A DNA stretch of 20,681 nt from JBKJML01 sp046596415 (GTDB lineage Bacteria; Actinomycetota; Thermoleophilia; Gaiellales; Gaiellaceae): positions 1 through 20,681 of the forward strand of contig JBKJML010000019.1 in NCBI GenBank assembly GCA_046596415.1. Reading direction: 5' to 3'. Each line of letters opens with the position of its first letter. Position 1 is the first letter of the stretch. The translations under genes and the position numbers were made by a program. The notes under the pieces were generated by a model. It worked only from the letters and a program-made list of their open reading frames with translations. It was not told the origin of the DNA and did not search any database. Positions 13,668 through 19,897 of the stretch are shown piece after piece.

Positions 13668-13799
13668 TCACTCCGGCTCGCCAGCCTCCTCGCACTCCAG
13701 GCAGATCCAGTCGCCGGTGCGTGCCTCCCGCGCGCTGAGTGCCGCCGGAACCATCGTCACGCCACAAGTGGGGCAGATCGGCGGGCGCTCATCATCCAC
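13668..13799 (-). CDS. 43-aa zinc-ribbon microprotein
   Basis: From GTG 13799 the frame encodes 43 residues with two knuckles: CPTCG at about 9-13 and CLEC at about 33-36, separated by a basic and hydrophobic segment (LSAREARTGDW). This spacing fits a four-cysteine zinc ribbon. A CATACT box 6 nt before the GTG supports a leaderless start. Codon use matches neighbouring genes. It may bind nucleic acid or a protein partner. It diverges from the small gene beginning inside repeat copy 5, sharing a gap of about 20 nt. Confidence 0.6.
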   Translation of the reverse strand: MDDERPPICPTCGVTMVPAALSAREARTGDWICLECEEAGEPE

Positions 13800-13805
13800 G
13801 CCTGA

Positions 13806-13811
13806 AGTATG
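13806..13811 (-). promoter_or_regulatory. Putative -10 of the zinc-ribbon gene
   Basis: CATACT on the minus strand ends 6 nt before the GTG at 13799, the same geometry as other leaderless-looking genes in this window. It matches TATAAT at four of six positions. Confidence 0.3.
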
Positions 13812-13820
13812 GAGCGATGC

Positions 13821-13991
13821 ATGGGCCAGCGTCCGGGAATGTCCCCTGACCGAGAGTCAGACCGGACGCTGCATACGCTCGAGTTGCACCGATGGCAAGA
13901 GTTTCGCACTGAGGGTGGGAACGGTTGGTACAAGAAGTGCCGCGACTGCGGGAAGTTCCGCTACATCGATAACCGCCCCAAATACATCTAG
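13821..13991 (+). CDS. 56-aa cysteine-pair protein starting inside the repeat
   Basis: The frame reads MGQRPGMSPD, encoded by repeat copy 5, and then a more gene-like part, HTLELHRWQEFRTEGG, ending WYKKCRDCGKFRYID with a CxxC pair. The ATG at 13821 has GGAG 6 nt upstream (13811-13814). An in-frame ATG at 13809 would add four residues. The repeat supplies the start codon and first ten residues, so this may be a rearranged or truncated gene capped by the repeat. The C-terminal half resembles half of a zinc ribbon. The family is unrecognised. Confidence 0.45.
   Translation: MGQRPGMSPDRESDRTLHTLELHRWQEFRTEGGNGWYKKCRDCGKFRYIDNRPKYI
13822..13849 (+). repeat. 28-nt dispersed repeat, copy 5
   Basis: This consensus copy is identical to copy 3 over 28 nt (TGGGCCAGCG at the left, GGGAATGTCCCCTGA at the right). 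Preceded by an A, it creates an ATG and is translated as the start of a small open frame. Confidence 0.9.
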
Positions 13992-14022
13992 GCGGCGCGT
14001 TTTCGAGATCCCCTGCTAGCAC

Positions 14023-14062
14023 CATCGGCTGGGCGAGCGACCTTACGCCTAAGGCGCCGATG
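14023..14062 (+). repeat. Second-type repeat, copy 2, with nested hairpins
   Basis: CATCGGC (14023-14029) pairs with GCCGATG (14056-14062), enclosing GCCTAAGGC (14047-14055), itself a palindrome. CTGGGCGAGCGA (14029-14040) and GCCTAAGGCG match the element at 9077-9110 apart from a T/C change, one inserted G and a shorter spacer. The 162 nt between the small gene and the downstream pseudogene hold no other clear feature. Confidence 0.5.
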
Positions 14063-14153
14063 AGCCGCGGACGTGGCGGCGGGAAGGGGTAAAGGCTGAT
14101 CGGATTTCGTCCGTGAGGAAGCGTGACCGCCTTCCACTATGCCCTCTGGAACT

Positions 14154-14563
14154 CTAGTCGTTCATGTCGTAAAATGAGTTCGAAGTAGGGCGTTTGGGAG
14201 GGCTCTGCTCAGGGGGGCGTCGTCGGTACATGCCGTAGCCGAGTCGCTCCAGAAGCGGGTTGGCACCCCTCGATTGATCATTGACGTAGTCCTTGAAGCG
14301 GTCACGGTCGACGGCCTCACCCAGCCGTTCTTCGACCCGGCGACGGGGATCTCCATCAAGCGCACTCCGGAGCCTTCCGTCGGTAGTTCGTGAACCAGGG
14401 CGTCACGAATAAGCTCATACGCATGTTGTCGGAAGATCGGGCTCTGTCGCCGACCGTCGTGGCGTGGTCGATCAGAAAGCCGTGGCAAGGGTAGTTCGAG
14501 CAGCTTCTCCAATGTCGCGGAAAGGTTCGAAAGCTGCCTGCTTAGGTCCACCGTTCGGCGCAT
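14154..14563 (-). pseudogene. Frameshifted gene at the 3' end of the sugar-acid operon
   Basis: The frame from ATG 14563 reads MRRTVDLSRQLSNLSATLEK and later FRQHAYELIRDALVHELPTE, then drifts into poor sequence. The next frame, open only below a TGA at 14405-14403, continues convincingly as RSALDGDPRRRVEERLGEAV, then DRFKDYVNDQSRG and LLERLGYGMYRR, to TAG 14156-14154. The total of 410 nt is one base short of 137 codons, so a single deletion between about 14370 and 14402 explains it. The ATG lies 4 nt after the epimerase stop. Third positions are less G/C-rich than in the operon, suggesting a different origin. The family is unrecognised. An assembly error is possible. Confidence 0.55.
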
Positions 14564-14567
14564 CGAG

Positions 14568-15500
14568 CTAGCTCGTGCGGAAGCGCTCGACGGTGGCCTT
14601 GACGCCCTCCGGGAGCGGCGTCATGTCGAGCGGGCCGAGGGCTCGCTCGAGGACGGTTGCCTCGAGCGTTGCCGGGAACGGGAGCGCGCTCGTCGCGAAG
14701 GAGATGCGGCCCTCGACCTCGGGCGCGGCGGCCTCGATCGCGGCCACGACCTCGCCCATCGAGGCGACGGTGCCCGGGAAGTTGCCGACGACGGCGCCTG
14801 CCGACGCCGATGCGGCACGGTAGAAGGCACGACCGACATCCGGTGCGAAGTCGTACTGGGCGATGCCGCCGTAGCCGATCTCGAAGCCGTCGCCCTTCGC
14901 CGCCGCCTCCATCGCGAGCGTCGGGCCCGACGTCAGCCCCTGATCCCGCCCAGGCCCGTAAACGACGTACGGCCGGATCCCGATCGAAGGGACGCGGCTC
15001 TCGGCCCAGTAGAGCCTGGCCGTCCCCTCGTTGGCAAGCTTCGTGACGCCGTAGAACGTCGCGGGCGAGGTGCCGCCGCTCTCCGCCGCGGGCGAGGGAT
15101 CATCAGGCCCGTAGACCGCCGCGGAGCTCGCGTACGCGACGCCCGGGATCCGCTCGAGCCGCTCCTTCACGGCCTCGAAGACATTGACCGTGCCGACGAC
15201 GTTGACGCGCGCTCCGAGGGCTGGGTCGGCACGGCAGAACGGCACCTGCAGCGCCGCGAGGTGGACGACTCGGGTGATCCCGTGCTCGTCGAGCACCTTC
15301 CCGAAGCCGTCGAGGTCGGTGATGTCCCCCTGGACGAGCGTCACCCGCGCCCGCTCCTCGGCCGAGAGCGCGAGCTCGAGCCGGTGCGTCCGGTCGCCGA
15401 GGTCGAGGCCGACCGCCTCGTCACCTGCGTCGAGTGCTGCCTTGAGCGCCCAGGAGCCGACGCAACCGAGCGCCCCCGTGACGAGCACACGCTCGCTCAA
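14568..15500 (-). CDS. NAD-dependent epimerase/dehydratase (extended SDR)
   Basis: The 310-aa protein has the nucleotide-binding loop TGALGCVGS (G9, G12, G15) and an acidic residue at the end of strand 2 (GLDLGD), suggesting NAD. Catalytic S125/S126, Y150 and K154 lie in SSAAVYGP and FYGVTKLANE. Extended SDRs epimerise, dehydrate or oxidise sugars or sugar nucleotides. In this operon a sugar or uronate dehydrogenase role is plausible but not proven. The start is TTG 15500, overlapping the SDR stop by 4 nt, so the two are coupled. It is the last intact gene of the operon. Confidence 0.85.
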   Translation of the reverse strand: MSERVLVTGALGCVGSWALKAALDAGDEAVGLDLGDRTHRLELALSAEERARVTLVQGDITDLDGFGKVLDEHGITRVVHLAALQVPFCRADPALGARVNVVGTVNVFEAVKERLERIPGVAYASSAAVYGPDDPSPAAESGGTSPATFYGVTKLANEGTARLYWAESRVPSIGIRPYVVYGPGRDQGLTSGPTLAMEAAAKGDGFEIGYGGIAQYDFAPDVGRAFYRAASASAGAVVGNFPGTVASMGEVVAAIEAAAPEVEGRISFATSALPFPATLEATVLERALGPLDMTPLPEGVKATVERFRTS

Positions 15501-16216
15501 TAGACGGCCCTACCGCCGGAGATGTCGTAGGTGGCGCCGGTCGAGAACGAGCACTCCTCGCTGGCCAACCAGCAGACGAGCGCCGCCACCTCCTCGATCG
15601 TGCCCAGCCGCCCCATCGGGATCTTCTCGATCATGTAGCGGATGTGCTCCTCCGTCATCTGGGCCAGGAGCGGCGTCTCGATCACCGCCGGGGCAATGCA
15701 GTTGACGAGCACGTTCGTCCCCGCCAGGTCCTTGCCGATCGCCTTCGTGAGCGCGATCACAGCCGCCTTCGACGCCGAGTAGGCGGCGGCCATCGGGTTG
15801 CCTTCCTTGCCGGCAATCGAGGCGACGTTGACGATGCGGCCGTAGTTCCGATCCGTCATTCCCGCGACGACGGCGCGATTCGCGAAGAACGTGCCGTCCG
15901 CATTGATCGCCAGCACACGGCGCCACTCGTCATCGCTCACGTCGACGGTGCGGAGCGAGTCGCCGGTGATCCCCGCCGAGCAGACGAGGACGTCGATCGG
16001 CCCGAGCTCGGACTCGGCGCGCTCGACAGCCGCCCCGATCTCCTCCGAGCGGCGAACGTCGGCGGTGAGCGCGAGCGCGCCCGCCGGCCCGCCGGCAGCG
16101 AGGTCGAGCGTCGCGACCCGCGCCCCTTCCCGGAGCAGCCGCTCGGCGACGCCGGCGCCGATCCCGCTCGAGCCGCCCGTGACGAGGGCTACCCGGCCCG
16201 CGAATCGTTCGCCCAT
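15497..16216 (-). CDS. Classical SDR oxidoreductase
   Basis: The 239-aa protein has TGGSSGIG (13-20), D38 at the end of strand 2 (NAD preference likely), the strand-5 segment NVAS with S133, Y146-SAS-K150 as catalytic pair, and N105. Length and motifs match 3-oxoacyl-reductase-like or sugar dehydrogenases. Beside an acid-sugar dehydratase it most likely oxidises or reduces a sugar, sugar acid or its 2-keto product; this is inference. ATG 16216 has a weak AGG site. GTG 16219 directly before it is the alternative. It lies 6 nt after the dehydratase stop. Confidence 0.88.
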   Translation of the reverse strand: MGERFAGRVALVTGGSSGIGAGVAERLLREGARVATLDLAAGGPAGALALTADVRRSEEIGAAVERAESELGPIDVLVCSAGITGDSLRTVDVSDDEWRRVLAINADGTFFANRAVVAGMTDRNYGRIVNVASIAGKEGNPMAAAYSASKAAVIALTKAIGKDLAGTNVLVNCIAPAVIETPLLAQMTEEHIRYMIEKIPMGRLGTIEEVAALVCWLASEECSFSTGATYDISGGRAVY

Positions 16217-16222
16217 CACCGC

Positions 16223-17395
16223 CTACCAGTCCCCGACGCTGCCGTCGGCGTAGAAGACACGTTGCGGCAGTTCCGGCTCGAACGGGTGCGCCTTGACGAC
16301 ATCGAGGTCGATCTCGACGCCGAGCCCCGGCACGTCGCTGGGATACGCCTTCATCCCATCCGTCTCGAGCCGGTGCGACTGCGTCATCACCTCGGCCCGC
16401 CAGGGCACGTCCGAGGTGACCGCTTCGCAGATCACGTAGGACGGGGTCGCGAGCCCGAGCTCGATCGACGCGGCCGTCGAGACAGGGCCCTGCGGGTTGT
16501 GCGGAGCGAGCGCGACGCGGTAGGTCTCCGCGAGGGCCGCGATCCGCCGCGCCTCGGTCAGCCCACCGCAGTGCGTGATGTCGGGCTGCAGGACGCTGCA
16601 CGCGTTCTTCTCCAGGAGCTCGCGGAAGCCGTGCACGCCGACCAGCCGCTCGCCCGTCGCGATCGGCGTCGAGACCGACCGCTGGATCGCCGCGATGTCG
16701 TCGGCGCGCTCGGGCCAGCACGGCTCCTCGAGCCAGTAGAGCCCGAACTGCTCCAGCGCGTGAGCGAAGAGATGGCCCATGCGCGGGCTCGGGCGGGCGT
16801 GGCAGTCGACCATGATGTCGATCTCCTCGCCGACCGCATCGCGCATCGCCGCGACGCAGCGCTCCGCGTGCCGAACCGGTGCGAGCCCCTCGAGCGGCAT
16901 CGTCGGCGGCACCGCCATCGACTTGAAAGCCGTGAAGCCGCTCTCGACCATCGCGCTCGCAAGCTCGCCGAAGCGCTGCGGCTCGTCACTTTCGTAGAAG
17001 TCCTCCATCCTGCCGCCGCCGAGGTGCCCGTAGAGGCGCACGTAGTCGCGCACCGGGCCACCCCAGAGCTTGTGGCACGGGACGCCGTGCACCTTGCCGA
17101 GGATGTCCCAGAGGGCGATGTCGATCCCCGACAACGCGGTGCCGCGGACGATGTCGTTTCCGTGCCAGAAATGCTGGCGGAACATGATCTGCCAGAGGTG
17201 CTCGATCCGGGTCGGGTCCTCGCCGACGATCAGCTCAGCGAGATCCTCCACCGCGCCTACGACCGCACGCGTGTGCCACTCGAGCGTCGCCTCGCCCCAG
17301 CCGTAGAGGCCGTCCTCGTCGGTGAGCACGCGGACGAAGACCCAGTTGCGCATCCGGGCATGGCAGACGTGCGCCTCGACAGCGGTGATCTTCAT
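16223..17395 (-). CDS. Enolase-superfamily sugar-acid dehydratase (D-galactonate dehydratase-like)
   Basis: The 390-aa protein follows the mandelate racemase/DgoD layout: an N-terminal capping domain and a barrel with D197-C-H199, E223 in WLEEPCWPE and E249 in ATGERLVG as metal ligands, D272, and H299 in LAPHNPQGPV. D-x-H and the HNPxGPV segment are hallmarks of galactonate-type acid-sugar dehydratases. It should remove water from an aldonate to give a 2-keto-3-deoxy acid with Mg2+. Which sugar is unknown, and the barrel lysine region is K158-S-M rather than KxK. ATG 17395 overlaps the upstream stop by 4 nt. Confidence 0.88.
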   Translation of the reverse strand: MKITAVEAHVCHARMRNWVFVRVLTDEDGLYGWGEATLEWHTRAVVGAVEDLAELIVGEDPTRIEHLWQIMFRQHFWHGNDIVRGTALSGIDIALWDILGKVHGVPCHKLWGGPVRDYVRLYGHLGGGRMEDFYESDEPQRFGELASAMVESGFTAFKSMAVPPTMPLEGLAPVRHAERCVAAMRDAVGEEIDIMVDCHARPSPRMGHLFAHALEQFGLYWLEEPCWPERADDIAAIQRSVSTPIATGERLVGVHGFRELLEKNACSVLQPDITHCGGLTEARRIAALAETYRVALAPHNPQGPVSTAASIELGLATPSYVICEAVTSDVPWRAEVMTQSHRLETDGMKAYPSDVPGLGVEIDLDVVKAHPFEPELPQRVFYADGSVGDW

Positions 17396-18759
17396 TCCAG
17401 GCCTCGCAGCAGTGCGATGCTCTCGCCGACGACTCGCTCGACCCCGCCACGTTCGACGTTCGAGTTCGTGATCCCGTAGGCCCAGCGGTACCGGTCCTGG
17501 TCGAGCAGCTCGTCGAGCGAAACGCCTTCCAACAGGTCGAGATCCTCGTCGCCGGGGAGGTACCCCGTGTAGTCGTTCGTGTAGCCGAGCACGAACGTGG
17601 TCGCGAACGGGCTGCCGGAGCGGATCCGCTGCCCTTGCTCGTTGAAGAGCTCGAAGGGGTTCGCGGCGATCGCGGCGTCCCCGATCCGCAGCACCTGCAG
17701 CTCCGCGCGAACGGGCTCGCCGGCACGGTCGACCATGTCCGCGTACATCGTCAGCGCCCCGCGCTGGTACAGCGCCGGGGAATCCTGCGCGGAGGTCGCC
17801 GTGTGCATTGCCTCCGGCCATGTCTCGGGGAGCTCCGGCACGGGCAGCTTGCCGAGCTCCGCTTGCCGGGGCTCCAACTCGTCGGGCCCCCACGGGATGC
17901 GGCGGCGGGGAAGCTGCACGGTCGTCGAGGCCGCCCCCAGCTCGACGTCGTCGGTCGTCTCGATCCTCGGCCAGGTCTCCAGCACGGCCTTGGCCACGGC
18001 CCGGCCGAACTCGTCGCGCGCCTCGAAGCCGTGCCGCCGCGCATCGCGATTGCCGAACCAGAAGTCCCAGGCGGCTACGTCGCCCGCGGTGCCGGAGAGG
18101 AAGAGGCACTCGACGCCCGACAACTCGGCTTCGACCGCCTCGCGAAGCGGGCCGGGGAAGTCGGCGTTCCAGAGTGTCGTCTCGCCCCCGATCAGCGTCC
18201 CGTGGCAGGCGATGCTGGCGACGACCGCGAGCGGCGAGCCGGCCGCGGCATCGACTCGCAACACCGGGACGGAGTCGTCGACCGGCCGCTCCCGGCGGAC
18301 ACGGTTGACGGTGATCCCCGGTGCGCGCCCCACACCCGAGCCGACCCGCGCGGGCCGACGGTTGCGCCACGCCGAGTAGACCGCCCCGGCAAGCTGGCCG
18401 ACGACACCGTCGATGTAGGTCCCGAAGGCCGGCGCGTCCGCGAGCCCGGCCACCGAGGAACCGCGCGAGACGCTCGGTGCGCTGTGGTTGTGGGAGGCGT
18501 TGACGAGCACGGCCTCGGGCGGGATCCCGGTCAGCTCCTGCACTCGGGCACGCACGTCGGCGGTCAGGTCGGCGCCGGCGAACACGAGGTCCATCGCGAC
18601 GATCGCGATCGTCACGCCGCCGTCGTCGAGGACGAGCGCCTGGCCGATCATCGGCTCGTGGACGCCGGTCGCAAGCCCGGTGCGGGCCGACCAGCAGCCG
18701 TGGGGCAGCCCGGATGGGGGCGTGATGTCGACGCGTGCCGTGCCGGCGGTGAGAGCCAT
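17392..18759 (-). CDS. Neutral/alkaline ceramidase-like protein (N-terminal domain family)
   Basis: The 455-aa protein begins AGTARVDITPPSGLPHGCW, a typical start of this family. It has NASHNHSAP (His 90 and 92), ACHG (H186) and GYTNDYTGYLP, which correspond to zinc-site and signature motifs of neutral ceramidases. True secreted ceramidases are longer (over 600 aa) with a signal peptide. This one has none, so it is cytosolic and probably a metal-dependent amide or ester hydrolase of other substrates. Such genes are common in bacterial sugar-degradation clusters. AGGAGA lies 6 nt before the ATG. It is 9 nt after the previous gene and overlaps the next by 4 nt. Confidence 0.8.
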   Translation of the reverse strand: MALTAGTARVDITPPSGLPHGCWSARTGLATGVHEPMIGQALVLDDGGVTIAIVAMDLVFAGADLTADVRARVQELTGIPPEAVLVNASHNHSAPSVSRGSSVAGLADAPAFGTYIDGVVGQLAGAVYSAWRNRRPARVGSGVGRAPGITVNRVRRERPVDDSVPVLRVDAAAGSPLAVVASIACHGTLIGGETTLWNADFPGPLREAVEAELSGVECLFLSGTAGDVAAWDFWFGNRDARRHGFEARDEFGRAVAKAVLETWPRIETTDDVELGAASTTVQLPRRRIPWGPDELEPRQAELGKLPVPELPETWPEAMHTATSAQDSPALYQRGALTMYADMVDRAGEPVRAELQVLRIGDAAIAANPFELFNEQGQRIRSGSPFATTFVLGYTNDYTGYLPGDEDLDLLEGVSLDELLDQDRYRWAYGITNSNVERGGVERVVGESIALLRGLE

Positions 18760-18768
18760 TCGTTTCTC

Positions 18769-19791
18769 CTAATCCAGAGCCGCGCGGTCGATTTCGCGCG
18801 CCACGACGACGACATTGTCACCCTGCGCGGTGGTTGCGATCGCCCTGACGACGCAGACGACGCCGTCGTTGCGAGCCACCACCGGCTCGGGCTCGAGCTC
18901 GGGCCGCTCGAGCGAGTGGATCCGGCCGACGACAGCTCCCTCGCACACGCGCTGGCCGAGATCGACGAGCGTCTCGAACAGGCCGGAGACGGGCGCCAGC
19001 AGGTAGTTGTCGGCGTCCGTTGCCATCAGCAGCGTCTGCGGCGGCAGGCCGAGCGACTCCCGCGTCTCCACCTCGCCGTCGAGCACACCGTAGTGGCGGA
19101 GCACGTTCGCGAGGCCGCTCCGCGCGAGCCGGTGGATCGCTGCCGTCACGTGGCCGCCGCCGCCGAGCTCGGTCGAGACGACGATCTTTCGCTGCCGCTC
19201 CGCCTCACCGACGAGCAGGCCGGTGCCGGCGATGTCGATGTAGACGCAGCACCAGTCGGTGTTCCAGGCGAGCATGCCCTCCACCATTTCGCGACGCTGC
19301 GCCGGGTCGTCGACCCAGTGCATCTCCGACCATGGGAGACAGAGCCCGGTTCGCCCGCCGCTGTGGATGTCGACGACGAGGTCCGCGATCGGGAAGAGCA
19401 CCGTCGAGAGGAAGTGCGCAAGCTGCTGGTCGGGTGGGCCGGTGGGCGAGCCGGGGAAGGAGCGGTTGAGGTTCGCGCCGGACGGCCAGAGCCGCGTGTA
19501 ATCGCGCGAGGCCTCGAGCGAGAGACAGGGGATCACGATCACGCGGCCGTTCACGTGCTCCGGTTGCAGCTCGCGCGCCAGATTGAGCGCGGCGACCTGT
19601 CCCTCCGGCTCGTCACCGTGGACGCCGCCGAGCACGAGCGCGGTCGGTCCGCCGCCGTTCTGCACGCACGTGACCGGAATCCACTGGGTCGACCAGCCGG
19701 ACTGATTCGAGGAGCGCGGCAGCTGCAGATGCCCGAACTGTTTCCCGGGAGCATCGAGGTCGAGCGTGCAGATGATGGGCGTTTTGCTCAC
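18769..19791 (-). CDS. Succinylglutamate desuccinylase/aspartoacylase-like zinc hydrolase
   Basis: The 340-aa protein has zinc ligands H58 and E61 in GGVHGDEPEG and H143 in DIHSGG, the substrate-binding NLNRSFPG (107-114) and catalytic E208 in STELGGGG. These are the M14-related AstE/AspA family features, with closest resemblance to DoeB-type N-acyl amino acid deacylases. The C-terminal part (about 255-340) is a beta-rich barrel with biotinyl-lipoyl-like strands. It should cleave an N-acyl group from an amino acid-like substrate. Start GTG 19791 has a TAAGAT box 9 nt upstream. It is first in the five-gene operon, under the GntR-like palindrome. Confidence 0.82.
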   Translation of the reverse strand: MSKTPIICTLDLDAPGKQFGHLQLPRSSNQSGWSTQWIPVTCVQNGGGPTALVLGGVHGDEPEGQVAALNLARELQPEHVNGRVIVIPCLSLEASRDYTRLWPSGANLNRSFPGSPTGPPDQQLAHFLSTVLFPIADLVVDIHSGGRTGLCLPWSEMHWVDDPAQRREMVEGMLAWNTDWCCVYIDIAGTGLLVGEAERQRKIVVSTELGGGGHVTAAIHRLARSGLANVLRHYGVLDGEVETRESLGLPPQTLLMATDADNYLLAPVSGLFETLVDLGQRVCEGAVVGRIHSLERPELEPEPVVARNDGVVCVVRAIATTAQGDNVVVVAREIDRAALD

Positions 19792-19800
19792 GTTCGGGCG

Positions 19801-19840
19801 ATCTTAGGAGATTGTTGACAATTTCGCTATGATCGACAAT
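19801..19840. promoter_or_regulatory. Divergent promoter region with GntR-like palindrome
   Basis: ATTGTTGACAAT (19811-19822) is a palindrome with 5-nt arms around TG, fitting the TTGTnnACAA type of site used by FadR-subfamily GntR regulators. A half site ACAATC (19836-19841) forms a wider inverted repeat with GATTGT at 19810-19815. TAAGAT on the minus strand (19806-19801) is a likely -10 of the five-gene operon. TATGAT (19828-19833) may serve the plus-strand gene. A regulator bound here could control both units. No regulator gene is in the window. Confidence 0.45.
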
Positions 19841-19897
19841 CGCCGCTGACCGACTCTGCGGCAGTCAATTCCGGCGCGTGCCCAGGGAGTAACGCGA

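Noticed and set aside
8020..13849. Repeat copies as a CRISPR array
   Set aside because: Copies are 0.5-3.3 kb apart with genes between them, and no cas gene is present.
14060..14092. Ten-residue frame MSRGRGGGKG after the second-type repeat
   Set aside because: It has a plausible AAGG site, but it is too short and compositionally simple to distinguish from chance.
14165..14390. Plus-strand frame reading AVAESLQKRVGTPRLIIDVV and on to GSS
   Set aside because: It looks protein-like but has no start codon. It is the antisense of the better-supported frameshifted minus-strand gene.
16223..18370. A 715-codon minus-strand frame around the dehydratase
   Set aside because: Only the last 390 codons match the family. 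The upstream part is an out-of-frame reading of the ceramidase-like gene.
15644..19818. Very long plus-strand open frames opposite the sugar-acid operon (611 and 727 codons)
   Set aside because: They are antisense to genes with clear catalytic motifs and read as Arg/Asp/Ala-rich sequence without domains, as expected from GC bias.
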